Shown here piece after piece: positions 1 to 11,500 of a stretch of DNA of 64,000 nt (the stretch's first letter is position 1; each line of letters opens with the position of its first letter). Source of the stretch: Paraphaeosphaeria minitans (Eukaryota; Ascomycota; Dothideomycetes; Pleosporales; Didymosphaeriaceae). Position numbers and translations under genes: made by a program. Under the pieces are notes generated by a model. The model saw only the letters and a list, made by a program, of their open reading frames with translations. It did no database searches and was not told the DNA's origin. The stretch covers positions 2,108,001-2,172,000 of the forward strand of contig WJXW01000007.1 of NCBI GenBank assembly GCA_015832175.1, given 5' to 3'.

Positions 1-2077
1 GATCAACGCTGTGTCGGAAGCTATCATGGACCAAACGCCTTCGTACGCCATACCCATGTTCGGCGGTGAAGGTTACAGTCGATCTCCCTTTGCCATGGCA
101 GATGACTTCGCTGCTTGGCTGTTCAATGACCAGCAATTCGGTACTACCAACGCCTCACCGCTGCATGGCCCCGGCGCTTCGAACCCAAACGTCGGTTTGT
201 CGTCTCAGATCGGGCTGCAAGCACCGTACTTCAACTATGATCCACTCGTGAGCAATGCCACCTACACCCAGCCGCCACCAGTTCATCCTATGGCTGTCAA
301 CAGTATCCTCGATACCTCGCTTCCGGAGACGGCCTTGTCAGAAGACAAACGCAAAGACCTCCTTGACCTAATCCTAGACCGTTTTAATGAGACGGATCAT
401 GCACCGGTCAAGAAACAAAAGGAAGACCTGCTCGAAGGTGACAAGGAGAGGAACGGCCATGTCCTGAGTCTGCACATGATGCAGCAGTACATCGGCGCTT
501 ACTGGCTACATTTCCACCCGCAGCTGCCGATCTTGCACAAGCCAACTTTCAACGCATCGACGTGTCCGGATCTCCTGCTGCTTTGTGTCATGTGTCTAGG
601 CGCCTCCTGCTTGGATAAGACCCAAGTGAGCGAGGAAGCCACCCAAGCGTGCGCACAACTGTCCAACTTCTTGGCCTGGCATCTACGCTGGGAGATATTC
701 ATGGATGCCGACTTCCGGCCACCGGCCAAGCTTTGGGTGTTCCAGGCTCTGCTGCTCCTCGAAGTGTTTGAGAAGATGTACTCTACGCGTCCTCTGCACG
801 AGCGAGCACACATTCACCATGCAACTACACTCACATTAATGAGGCGAGGTAGCTCGCTCATTGGCCGATCTGCAATGGACTCCCCGCCAAGTCAGAGCGG
901 CTCAAGCAGCAAAGGAAGCCACGTCAACACCCCTGACGAGTGGTGGAATCACTGGATCACCAATGAAGCCACCAGGAGGGCCGCCTTTGCAGCTTTCGTC
1001 ATGGACAGCATCCATGCTACCATGTTCGGCCATAGCGCTGTCATGGTGGCCCACGAGATGCGCCTTCCACTGCCTTGCAACGAAGCCCTTTGGTCAGCAA
1101 CGAGTAGTGCGGAAGTTGGGCGAGTAGAGGCGAGCCTGCATGCAGAAGGTGTCAAACATACCACATTCCTCGACGGCTTGAAGAAGACGCTCAATGGCCA
1201 GACCGTTCGGACCAACTCGTTCGGCAGGACAATTCTCATGGCAGGTCTGCTCAGCGTATCATGGCACATGAACCAACGAGATCTGCAAGTAAGCTCTTTA
1301 GGCGTTTCGACCGTCCTCGGTGGGCGAGACAAGTGGCGAGGCTCACTGACACGCGCGTTCGACTTTTGGAAACAAGACTTCGACAAGTCGCTTGCAAAGC
1401 CCATCGACTTCGCCGCGCCAGGCGCGCACTCTCATCCCAACAGTTCAGCCGACGACAACATCTTTGAGTCACGCACCGTACTGCATCACCTTGCACATAT
1501 GGCGATGCATGTCGATATCGTGGACTGTCAAATATACGCCGGTGCGAACCGCTTGCTCGGACGTTCCATTACAAACCTCGATTCCAACGGCGCCAGGAAA
1601 CGGATGCAAGAGCATTGGGCGCCCACGGCTCGAGCAAGAGACGCGACCTTCTACGCTCTCCGCTTTTTGTCGGCCGTCTTGGTCAGCGAGGAGCCTGGCA
1701 TCAACGGACAACCACCCGTTGCGCGTTTACGCTACTCGGCTCGCAACGACTTCTTGCTGAACCGGCCTTGGGTCCTCTACTTCGCCACGCTCATCGTATG
1801 GTCGTACGGCTATGCGCTTGACGGCCCGGTGAAGCAGCCATATATCCTGACCACCTACGAGGACAAGGAGACGGACATGGTTCGCTTCCTGCAACGTGTA
1901 GGTGGCGTGCACGCTCCCGACGATCTTTCCAAGATGCCGGATCGGAATGCGTGTCTTGGACTGCTCCTCTTGATGCGCGACATGTTCAGGAAGACGAGAT
2001 GGGAGCTTCTCCACGAGGCGTGCAACCTGCTGAGCAAGTGCATCACGATGCTGGTGCCAGGATATCAGGGCGACTAG
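1..2077 (+). CDS. fungal-specific transcription factor, 5'-truncated (fungal_trans domain)
   Basis: The frame is open from the window edge (codons from base 2) to a TAG ending at 2077, so the gene begins upstream. About 690 residues are visible. The first 130 residues are low-complexity and polar, as in a linker. The segment with the motif YWLHFHPQLPILHKPTF near residue 165 is the usual start of the fungal-specific transcription factor domain (PF04082-like), followed by helical sequence that fits the middle-homology region. No zinc cluster or zinc finger is present in the visible part. In relatives with this arrangement the DNA-binding domain, often paired C2H2 fingers, lies N-terminally, so it is probably outside the window. 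It is expected to be a nuclear DNA-binding regulator; its targets cannot be inferred. No intron is apparent. ATG codons inside the frame (for example at 26) could be mistaken for the start. Confidence 0.8.
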   Translation, partial: INAVSEAIMDQTPSYAIPMFGGEGYSRSPFAMADDFAAWLFNDQQFGTTNASPLHGPGASNPNVGLSSQIGLQAPYFNYDPLVSNATYTQPPPVHPMAVNSILDTSLPETALSEDKRKDLLDLILDRFNETDHAPVKKQKEDLLEGDKERNGHVLSLHMMQQYIGAYWLHFHPQLPILHKPTFNASTCPDLLLLCVMCLGASCLDKTQVSEEATQACAQLSNFLAWHLRWEIFMDADFRPPAKLWVFQALLLLEVFEKMYSTRPLHERAHIHHATTLTLMRRGSSLIGRSAMDSPPSQSGSSSKGSHVNTPDEWWNHWITNEATRRAAFAAFVMDSIHATMFGHSAVMVAHEMRLPLPCNEALWSATSSAEVGRVEASLHAEGVKHTTFLDGLKKTLNGQTVRTNSFGRTILMAGLLSVSWHMNQRDLQVSSLGVSTVLGGRDKWRGSLTRAFDFWKQDFDKSLAKPIDFAAPGAHSHPNSSADDNIFESRTVLHHLAHMAMHVDIVDCQIYAGANRLLGRSITNLDSNGARKRMQEHWAPTARARDATFYALRFLSAVLVSEEPGINGQPPVARLRYSARNDFLLNRPWVLYFATLIVWSYGYALDGPVKQPYILTTYEDKETDMVRFLQRVGGVHAPDDLSKMPDRNACLGLLLLMRDMFRKTRWELLHEACNLLSKCITMLVPGYQGD

Positions 2078-4392
2078 GCAGCCAGAAAACCGCGCCCTTT
2101 CCTACCGGTCGAGATTTTTCCTTATAGCTTCGGCGCTTCCCACCTTTGCCCCGAAATATGAACTTGGCGACGGGGGGATTTACGATGTGATGGCATTTTC
2201 TTTTATACGTCGCTTTTCGCAACCTGTTTTTTTTCGCGCTATCCATTCCTTTCTCTCCGGGCTTTTGAGCTTTTCACGCGAATTTAGCGGGCGAGTTGGC
2301 TGCTTGAAACCTCCCTTTTGCTATGATAATGTGTATGTACATATAAGACGAGACGGGCTTAGCGCAGAATCGAAGGCTGAGAGGATGGCAAGCGGAGAGT
2401 GGGAAGAATGGTTTGTCTTATATACCCAGGGTGGTGCTGCGGGAGATGGATCTATCGACGCGAGATATAAATACCATCTAGATGGCGAAGTGACGATGGC
2501 ATACCAAGTTGTCTGACGTCTGTGCAGCATCGGTCGATGTTCTGGGCTTGTGTGCGTTTCGGTAGATTGCGGTGCGGTAGGTAGTCTTTTGCGTCGCGTC
2601 TGCGGGGGTGCTGAGTCTTGTTCGCGTGAGCGTGTAGTGGGTTATGGCGGGTTCGAAATGGACTGTGGATACATGATGGGTTTTGAGAATGGGTTGGGAA
2701 GTGAGCTGTTCGAAGGCAATGGTAGGCTCGTGATGGGTTCCAAGTGCCACTCCCTACCTACCTACCTACCTACCTACCTACCTAGCTAGGTAGCAGTTAG
2801 CGCTCATCCCCGCTTTCTGACCTCGCCCATCGCCCTACACGCTACAATGCATCCGATAAGAACAATGTGGTGTAGCAAGTCCGCACGCGAAATCGATTTA
2901 CCGTGATCTATCCAGAAGGTGGGACGACGTGCAGAAAGCAAGTCCGGGAGAAAGTAGGTACCTATGCGTCCAGTGATTCATTCGCGAACCTGCTAGGTAG
3001 GGGACAGTATCCAGGGTATGACCTTGTTACTTCGCCTACGTGAGTAGCCCGCCGTATCCGCGTCGACCACAAGAGAGGCTTGCTTAGACAAGTGTATAGT
3101 GGCTCTAGTGCACACTCAGATGGCGGAATGTTAAGTGTTTTGACTTGGCTGTGTCCTACAGATTTATTTACAGCAGTTTCCGGGATTGTTACAGCTTTTC
3201 TGGGCTAGAGAGCGTATGGAATGGTCATGTTCGGAATGATACGTGGATGCTGATACGATGCGTGCACCAATGTCCAAACGCGACTTGACCCACCTCAGGC
3301 TTGATGTACATGTGCTAGGTAGTGAATAGGAAGGAGACGAGGATATCGAACGGGATCATTGGAAGTTAGAAACAGGTGAGACGGATGACTGTGGCTTTCG
3401 GTGGGGCAATAGCGGCCCTACGGAGCCGTACTGGAAAGGATAAATGGGATCAGATGTGGATGATCGATGATGAATGAACCGGAGCTGGGAGTGTACTTTT
3501 GTGGAGGAGACGCTGCACCAAGAGGCGGGAATTTCCTCGCAATTCGAGACCCCACATATCCATCACCTGTGTACTGCTGACCCGAGTGGTGGACAAGTAG
3601 GTATTCCTGGCCAACAAATGCAGTCGCATTTAGAGCACAATCTCCATTGTGTCCAAGCATGTCAATTCTCACGCTCCCACGGCTGGCGCAGTGATGGTGC
3701 GGATGCTGGCACATTCCGCGGGAAAGGTCAAGGACTTCCCAGGCAGGTCCGAGCCGTTGGTCGCAAACGGCAGCTACACGCAAACGGGGTCGAGGTGAGT
3801 GAAACAGGATGAAAGTCGACTCTAGCGTTTTCAACAGAAACACTTCCACCACCTAGCAGCGTGGTATTCACCCCACTAGTACTTCAAACACATGAAGGCC
3901 TGCAGACGAAGTCACGACAAGCTTGTGCCCAGAGGGTGATCCCTTGGCTTGCGGGACTTTTGTGTAACACAGGGTCCAGCCCGCGATGGAGGCTGGAACC
4001 AGAAAGAGTGTGTCCGCTCGCTCCAGGCCTTGCTATTTGCTGTTGCTGTTTTCTGTCTGCGCATTCGGATACAGTACGTGTAAATGTACATCTGCATCTG
4101 GAAGGGCCATCGATAGCGTCTCCGGAATACGCATGCACTGTCGAAGGGGTTCGTTAGTGAAGGAGACTGGAGTACGCGCGTGGAATCATACTTAAGAGCT
4201 CGAGTGATGGTGATTAGCATGGATTTCGCTTCCTCTTGGTGACCAATTTCGTTGAGTATTAACTCATTCGAGCTCGACGCACCGCACGTGACCTTGGTCT
4301 GTCAAACGACCGTACAGAAATCCCACGACCGTGGGGCTCACCTGCTGAGAAAGCGTCGTCTGACTCTCCATCTGCGCATCTCCGACCGCACA
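2078..4392. other. intergenic region with (CCTA)n tract
   Basis: This 2.3 kb spacer has only short overlapping frames with no recognisable domain. It holds a CCTA tetranucleotide tract at about 2753-2784 that ends in a small CTAGCTAG palindrome. It should include the 3' end of the regulator transcript and the promoter of the DOMON-b561 gene. A 144-codon frame on the minus strand (3418-3852) has no family signature I recognise and I do not call it. Confidence 0.6.
2753..2784. repeat. (CCTA)n microsatellite
   Basis: About seven consecutive CCTA units are followed by GCTAGG, so the end of the tract is palindromic. It is a simple-sequence repeat in an intergenic region. Confidence 0.9.
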
Positions 4393-5690
4393 ATGGCGAG
4401 CATGTTCATCGCGGCTGCCATTGCGGCACTTGGTACGCGACTGCCAGCTCGTCAGTCACAGAGTTGGTACTGACTTCGAACAAACAGCATCGACTGCATT
4501 CGCCGCCATGTTGACCAATTGCCCGCTTCCTGACGTCTGCTTCCGCCTCGAGTACCTCGACGCTACCTCGACCTTTAAGAGTTGCTACATGCTTGTGGGG
4601 ATCGATGCACCCATCACGTACAACGTCACGCTTGGTCGGCACAACCGGGAGCAAGACTACGACGACCTGTTTCACGTGTATCCAAATGCAGAGAAGTCGA
4701 ACTTCTCCCTTTCTCGGGTTACCGCGGGCACCGGATTCGACTTTGACCCGACGTGCGAGCTGTTGTCCTCGGCTGGCGTCAAGGCCGGGAAGATGACGGC
4801 AGACATGCGATGTATGAGAACCTCGGGCTATCTCTGGGTAACCCAGCTAATATGCGAAAGGCCCATTTTGCAGCCCGAAGACCAGCAAGCCAATGAACTT
4901 ACTCGGTCCTTCCATCAATGCATATGGGAACTGGACCTATAGCGTCACGGACGTGTCGGGACACACAGTTGGGTCGGGCGCAAATGCTTTCGGCGCTCCC
5001 CCCGGTCATCTGCTGAGGCAGGGCAGACGGCTCCTTGGTCGATGGGCTCCAGCGGCCGGTCACGCAGGCGGCTTCGGGCCTCCAGCAAAGACCGTCCACA
5101 TGGCGATGGCGCACGGCGTTCTTGCCTGCCTGGCCTGGGCTATCGTATTCCCCTTGGGCGGAATCCTCGTCCGATTGTTTTCCTCCCGCTACCTCATATG
5201 GGTACACACCGGCCTCCAGATCTTCGGGCTCTGCTTGTACACTGCCGCAGTCGGACTGGGCATCGAACTCGGCATGAGCCCTTTCCACCACTGGATAAAG
5301 AACAAGCATGCCATCATTGGCTTGACTGTTTACGCTCTTTTCCTCACGCAGGCCGCTAGCGGATACATCCACCATCTCATGTTCAAGAAGTACATCTCGC
5401 GGAGCACCTGGAGCTATATCCATCTGTGGACAGGCAGGCTGTGCATCACTCTCGCAATGATCAATGCGGGCCTTGGGTTCCAGCTCCGAAAACAGAAGAT
5501 TGGCAGCTGGAAGGTCGCTCTGTACACGGTCTGCGCGGTGTTGATGTGGTGCGCATACGTTACGAGCATTGTCATTGGAGAGTGGCGCAGGAACAAGGAG
5601 ATGAAGAAAGCAGCTCCATCGACTGTCCTTTCTGCAGCGGACTCCGGTATAGACATGCCAACGGTTCGAGAGATCCCAAAGCACGTTTGA
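4393..5690 (+). CDS. secreted DOMON / cytochrome b561 transmembrane protein
   Basis: Three exons: 4393-4432, 4488-4811, 4861-5690 (397 aa). Intron 1 is GTACGC..ACAG. Intron 2 is GTATGA..GAAAG with a GCTAAT branch site; the AAG acceptor is chosen because it alone restores the frame and rebuilds the Cys pair RCPFC. A hydrophobic signal peptide covers residues 1-20. Residues about 22-165 resemble the cellobiose-dehydrogenase-type cytochrome (DOMON) domain, with the ADMRC..C segment near its end. The C-terminal half is a cytochrome b561 core with five or six helices and four candidate haem histidines in MAHGVLA, WVHTGL, NKHAII and YIHLWTG. The family passes electrons across a membrane, for example for ferric or quinone reduction. 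The short cytosolic tail is basic. The exact substrate is unknown. Confidence 0.85.
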
Positions 5691-6108
5691 GAAGGAGCTC
5701 GGAGTGAGAAATGTGATTGTTCAAGACTTCTTCGACGGATTGAGGTGCACATGCACCGGGCATTCTGCCTAGTTTCAGGCTGTATATGATTAACTGGATA
5801 GTCAGACTCGCAGTAACGAGTTCTACTTGGTACCAATAGTACTGTATGCTACGAGGAGGTTATTCGAGTGTCTACATAGTATCATACACATGATTTGGCT
5901 TTTGCGTCATACCACGAGTAGAAAGTAGACTTACACTAGGTGATACCCATCCCTTCGAGTGCGAGTGTGCCATGCCCTTCTCGCCAATCACAGATCCTCA
6001 AATCCTCTGCTCCTGCTGCAGGTGTGCGTTGGCTCAGCCTAGAGCGGATGCATCTGACAAACGTGATCGTCTAGATCGTACGTACTACATCCGATTTCCC
6101 AGCCGATC
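5691..6108. other. intergenic spacer
   Basis: This 0.4 kb AT-richer stretch lies between the b561 gene and the opposing F-box remnant. Both genes would end here. I see no repeat or RNA gene in it. Confidence 0.5.
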
Positions 6109-6960
6109 TCAAAAGCGCAGGGTCGTGAGTGTGAAGGCTAGTGGTGCTTGTGGGAATGACCATACCGTGTGTCGTAGGGTATCTTTCTGGATGTCTTCGG
6201 AGATACTTACGTTGGGGAAGAAAGACATATCTAGGTTTCTCACGTTTGGGAGGTAGAACAGAGAGAGGTATGTTTGCGTGGGCATCGACAGATTCTCCGC
6301 GTAGTTGGCCTCATTTCGGCCGTGATCCCGGGGGGTGCGGTGATGAGCGTCAGTGTGAGTGATTCTTACTTGGTGCAACTTCTCGAACCAGAACTGTATT
6401 CCCTCGGGATCGAGATACCGGTATAGTGTGCTCCTGAGCATTGCTGGAAGGCGGTAGTTGTGCATCAATAGTTCGATATCGATGCTTAGCGACTCCACCC
6501 GTGTACAGTACGAGATCAAGACCCCAATTCCAGCGTTCAAGTTACCTTCCCGCGCGGTTCGATCATCGCATTTGCCCTCTTCTTCGCGTGGGCATTCTTC
6601 CAGAGCCTTTTCGAACATCCCCTAATCACATGCAGGAATGCGGTGGGTATGCCCCGGGGGAAGCATGTCCGCGTAGAATCCGGGTGCCTGCAAGCCACGA
6701 CAGTTCACAGACTGTAGGACTATTTCCCTGACGTTCTTTCCGACATCCGGGTTTTCGAGGATGCTTCCAAGCAGTGCAGTAACTGGCGGACCACGAGAAT
6801 TGTTTGAGTTCCACTGGAAATCGATCCTGCGAAACATCGTCCGCAAGGCCATCGCTCGAATTCTCTTGCATGTCTTCGAGAGACTGCTCAGGTCGCGAAG
6901 AGGAGTGTTAACAATGATGGCCTCTGTTAGTTCAACGGGCAGATCGTCGAAGGGCACCAT
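6109..6960 (-). pseudogene. F-box protein gene, probably broken by an in-frame stop
   Basis: Reading from ATG at 6960 on the minus strand, residues 1-40 form an F-box (FDDLPVELTEAIIVNTPL, then LSSLSKTCKRIRAMALRTMF). F-box proteins of this kind recruit substrates to SCF ubiquitin ligases. The frame meets a TAG near 6622-6624 after IPACD, then continues in the same frame with GMFEKALEECPREEEG, so one codon interrupts an otherwise coherent protein; CAG to TAG would explain it. Further on, GTAAGAATC after FEKLHQ is a good donor, and NYAENLSMPTQTYLSLFYLPNVRNL resumes in phase if the acceptor is ATGAG. A second GTAAGT donor follows FFPN, after which I find no convincing long exon, so the leucine-rich part expected in this class appears truncated. 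A small unseen intron removing the TAG remains possible. Confidence 0.5.
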
Positions 6961-8635
6961 GCTGAAAGAGGATGCCGGTGAAGATCGATTTGGTACCTTA
7001 TAGACCGCAGTCGATAGAGCCAAACAATGAGCGTAGGGTGTGGAGCCCAAAGTGACTTGCTGCGCTACTGTCCGAAGGAGGACTGTCGAAGGATCTCTCG
7101 CAACGGGGGAGAAGCGTCGGGGACCATCATCGGGAAATACGAAACGCTTGGGTCTCTTGCTGACTCATCTATAGACTTGCAAACTTACACCGACTAGGTC
7201 TACAATGCGCGAGAGAAGAGCGTTGATGTAGTCCAGGTAAGAACCCCGGGATGTATGCCGTTCAGATAATCCAGCAATTCCATCGCGTTGCAGGTGAACC
7301 GAGATGTCGGAGTCGATGGCCTCACAAACAATCGTATCGAGCTCAAGAGTGATCCAGACAGCTTCAGAGTGGACCTCCACTCCAAGGACAGGATTCAGCT
7401 ACACCCACATGGTCGATGCGACAGAATTTGTTGCCGTTGTTGGGCACTGAACGGCAGTTTCCACTTGACGACTGGTAAAGACAGAAAGAGCTTTACATCG
7501 TGACAAGTACTTAATATGTTGACTAATAACGATCAACATGGAAATACAGGAAGTAAATAGATGGAAGCCTCTTTGAAGACGATACTGACGATGAAGTGTT
7601 CAGTTCAAAAGTCAGAGCGGTGCAGTAGGTAGTAAAAGTGGAGTGCTTATCGATAAGACGATCGTGTACCTAGGTACCCACTGATTCTGCTTCATTCAAG
7701 CTGCAGTCACCACCGCACTGAGACGCTATCTGACAATGGCCGCTTGGGACGTCCAGATCTTTCCAGCAGCCCGGGAGGTGGGTCCTGGTAGCTTCGCCGG
7801 TGAACAGCACTCTTCAGGCGCACATGTACACTGCACTAAACGCTCCCCTTTTCCAGCGACAGCCCATTCAGACGGCTCGCAGCTACCGCAGGTAAGAGAT
7901 TATCTAGGCAGACTCGATCTGGTTGACCAGTTCCATGGATGCAACCTCGTCGCACAACGACTGGAGCAGGATGTGGACCTCACGCTGAAGCCCGGCCTAC
8001 CTATTCGGCCGAGGAATTGGAAGTGGCCCCCAAACCTCTCGTCTGATCACACTTTCTAACCGATGCATTGCTTGGCTATATTCTAAACGAACATCCTCCT
8101 ATCAAATACACGTTTCAACGCCCTAAAATCTTGGCACTTGCCGGATACCCAAAATTGCGGTCTATGTATGGGATTGACGTTTGTTGTCTGGAAAGGATGC
8201 AGTACCTAAGCCTCGGTGGGTGTTGAAAATCATGATCACGACAACAGCTAGGTAAACCCCTGCCAGGCGACATCAGCCTTACGGTGCGCTTCGAGTCCTT
8301 ACAATGTCCGCCAGGGTTTTTGGTCACTGTACAAGCCCCCAAAGGAGTGCCAGTGCGCGCGGCCAAGGACCAAGACGTAAGACTGGATCCGACTTTCCGT
8401 ATCTACAAGGGTCTATCTGGCTAGGTAAGGTTAATACAGAGTAGGGTACGTACCTACGAACGATATTAAGTGGAAGGGTCACCCCATGTATTGTCGACGA
8501 TTGTCAGTAACTGTGTCGTTGATGTGCGAAATTCTAAACACCATGCAAGGCTATAAGACCATCTAGTCCACGCTTAACGTTTTCATTACCTACTAGGTAT
8601 TGGTTGAGTGGGAAAGCGACACGGCATCAAACGAC
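6961..8635. other. gene-poor stretch without a supported gene
   Basis: This 1.7 kb region has frames of at most 107 codons and none carries a domain I recognise. A minus-strand frame at 7165-7385 and a plus-strand frame at 7736-8059 look protein-like over short spans but lack homology cues, splice logic or a plausible start context. They could be relics. Confidence 0.45.
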
Positions 8636-10885
8636 ATGGAGCTCCGCGCTCTTTCCAGCGATCCGCAAGACCAGAGACCAGTTACCAATAAACATGGAGT
8701 TGGCGAAATTTCGACATCGCCACGTTCGTCGATTACTGCCCGGGAGCCACAGATCACGCGCATGCGTGCTACATCATGGCCAGTCCTTGTTTTCGTCATC
8801 TACGCAACATTTGCCTTATTCCCATGGATCTGTCTATGCATTCTGAGCAAGCGGCCCATCAGAAAGGAGAAATCATACATCTCAGTCGATACGAGTTCGT
8901 TTTATCCCGAACACTGGTACCACATCAGCGAGAAGTACTTCAAGGCGGCACATACCTTGCAGTCTATCGCCACACTCATCACAATCCCAGTGACAACCGC
9001 GATATGCTCCATGGCATGCGTTGTATACATGCAGAGTAGTCCTCTGAGACGGAGCCTTACGTTGAGACAGTCGATGGCCCTGGCCGACTCGGGCTGGTTA
9101 AGCCCTCAAATATTGGCAAAACTCGGGACCATGGGAAGCCTTCCAATGTATACTGCATTTGCTTTGGCACTAATTGGTAACCATTCTGAGCTCACCTTGA
9201 GATCCGCATTGCGCTAATCGGCACAGGGAGTGCTAGTCAAATACTGCAGACTGCAATGGTCGGCCAAGTTGAAATACTCGCCAGTACTGGTTCTCATCCT
9301 TCATACGCTTACGTCTTCGACACGTTGAATTTTATTGGCGATAAGTACGATTCCACAAGATCGAGCGACACGAAATCTTCTGAATAACGGGTTCTGGACC
9401 TGCGCAGCTTGCTCGAGTCGCCTTTCATCAGCAACGACGACATCAACAACTGGGGGATACCACTAGATTCCCTCTACTCCGACCACTATGCTGGCACTGA
9501 TCGAGCTAGTGCTGCTGGACCAACATACGTTCCGCTTGTGAATAATTTTACTTCGGGTGCCTTCCCATTTCGACAATTCGCACCGCGTATGAACTCCTCG
9601 CTTATGTCCGAAGAACTCTCATCGAATGAGTTTGAAAAAAATTGCAACAACGAAACCGAAAATGGTCGCTTTTACGCTCATTATTGCTACGCTGAGAAGC
9701 ATCCCTACGACGACAGCTACTACGACCCTGATGTAGATTTTGAGGTATGCGTGACTAATGACCTGCGCATCTCGCCCTGGAACTGTAAGTGCCCCGCTGC
9801 TGCACAGTTTCAACTTTTGACAAGTACTGACCAAGTGTTCGCGGACTTAGTAACAAAGGATCGTCAGGACTTAGTCGAGGAGATGTATTTCAAGACACGA
9901 GACCAGAACAAGGGCAGCCTTGGCTACTGGAAGATGACGTCAACTACGTCTTTGGGGTACTTTGAAGTCCCAAGCTCACAGAACGGGTAGGTATGTGTCT
10001 GGACCGTTGCTAGAAAAAGACCCCTTCATCCACGACAAGGTCCAGATCTCGAAAAACCGCAACGCACACTATAAGGAGACCCACCTCTCGAGAAGGCGAG
10101 ATAACGTAACCTACAGCGGAAACGCTACGATGATTATGATTAATTACAACAAACGCCCACTTACATCCGTCGCCATTGCGTTGTTTGGTCCGTACTCCTT
10201 TATTGACACTAGGATGTCCAATCCTTCAAATTTTGTTATACCCGAGGATCCAGACTGTGATCTAAGATATTGTACAACCGGTCGCAACTTGCGCAGCTGT
10301 ATTCACAAAGCGCCTTTGTACGACTTTCTAGATAGCTCAAGGAGCTGCATAGACGCATACGATTCGGGGACCGTCGGCAGGGTCATCGGTCAGGTCAGCT
10401 CATTACTGTTCTTTTTCACCCAACAGCAGCAATATAGGATTCTGCCGACGCTGTCCCATACTCTTTACATGGCGAACAAACTATGGCTGCATCAACCTAC
10501 GGCTGGCTATCGCACGCAGGACCAACTGAGAATATACTACGATGAAGGGGTCCCGACTACAAAGCCCGATATGAGCGACGCTGGTATCATCGTTGGATCG
10601 TTATTTCTCGGCCTGCACCTGCTAGGATTGCTATTGTTGGCACTCTACGTTGCCAGAATGAAACCATGGTCAAGCAGGATGGGCTCAGAGGTCATGCTGA
10701 AGATGGGAATGGTATACTCGGATGAGCTGGCAAGGTCCGAGACGAAGCAGCAATGGGACCGAATGGTGACTACACTGCCTGGATTCATAGGTGATGAGAT
10801 GCCAGAGGAGATTGGCCGAATGAGGCTGGGCGCGGCGGCTGGTCTGAGCAGAAAGAGGGACAGGAAGTTTGAGATCCTGAGGTAG
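8636..10885 (+). CDS. uncharacterised multi-pass membrane protein
   Basis: The start is ATG at 8636; the longer open frame reaching back to 8600 uses only a TTG. Exon 1 is 8636-9176, exon 2 9227-9344 and exon 3 begins at 9408; introns are GTAACC..CACAG and GTACGA..GCGCAG, both in phase. A third intron must lie near 9940-9990, because the frame changes before YVSGPLLEKDPFIHDK, but I could not choose its borders. The last exon runs to TAG at 10885. Hydrophobic segments appear after a polar 45-residue N-terminus (SWPVLVFVIYATFALFPWICL), near residues 115-140, around the exon 1/2 junction, and near the C-terminus (IIVGSLFLGLHLLGLLLLALYV). The central loop is long, polar and Cys-containing, which suggests an extracellular domain. 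The architecture recurs as a hypothetical membrane protein in Pezizomycotina; the function is unknown. Confidence 0.65.
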
Positions 10886-11401
10886 TTGCGAGAGCGTTGT
10901 CTTGGAGTATTTGACTGTCGGTTGTGTTCGATTATACACATCGCGCAGTCCAGGTTACAATTTCGTGGGCATTGATCACAGTAGTTGGGGAGGAGGGAGT
11001 GTAATATAGATACGACGTATACCCTAGATTCGAATCGTGGACAAGAAGGTATCTTATGGCGAACGTCTCGCTGAGGGCTTGTTTCCTACGCTGTCTTTAA
11101 ATACGTCATATTTACTGAGCAGATGTGCTAGAGTAAAGAGGACGACATGCAACGCTCAAATGAAGCTTCACGGTATGCAAGAGAAGGCGCAATGTCGGTG
11201 GGTGCGGTTGCGTGGAGCGAGTTAGCGACCGAAGGCGGGGTCGTCATCCCTCCTAAGCGAATGGCAACCCACAAAGGCCTTAAGAACACTCAACGCGCCT
11301 ATAGCATCCTGGTGCCATTGCTCTCTAATTACTGTGTTAGCAGCCATGGGTTCTGATTATAAGCATCTAATTTTCAAAGCTTCCATCAAACAAGTACAAC
11401 A
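10886..11401. other. spacer between membrane protein gene and tRNA
   Basis: Half a kilobase without a recognisable gene. The short frames here show no domain. Confidence 0.5.
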
Positions 11402-11500
11402 TCCGATATGGTCTAGTGGCTAGGATACATCGCTCTCATCTCTTCAAGCAATTGAAGCATATGCACCGATGTGGCCCGGGTTCGATTCCCGGTGTCGGAA
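11402..11500 (+). tRNA. tRNA-Glu (CTC) with intron
   Basis: A complete cloverleaf can be drawn. The acceptor stem is TCCGATA (11402-11408) with TGTCGGA (11493-11499), with one G-T pair. The D arm has the A-box-like TGGTCTAGTGGCTAGGA. The anticodon stem is CATCG (11428-11432) with CGATG (11467-11471). The T arm is CCGGGTTCGATTCCCGG (B box). The discriminator is A at 11500. The anticodon loop CT-CTC-A gives anticodon CTC at 11435-11437, so glutamate (GAG). A 27-nt intron at about 11439-11465 sits at the canonical position after base 37. Within it CTTCAA and TTGAAG pair around a GCAA loop. Confidence 0.93.

Noticed and set aside
3418..3852. 144-codon minus-strand frame
   Set aside because: No recognised family, Cys/His-rich but without a zinc motif, overlapped by a plus-strand frame; could be chance.
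4899..5684. 261-codon minus-strand frame
   Set aside because: Shadow of the b561 exon; the opposite strand has the haem histidines, signal peptide and domain match.
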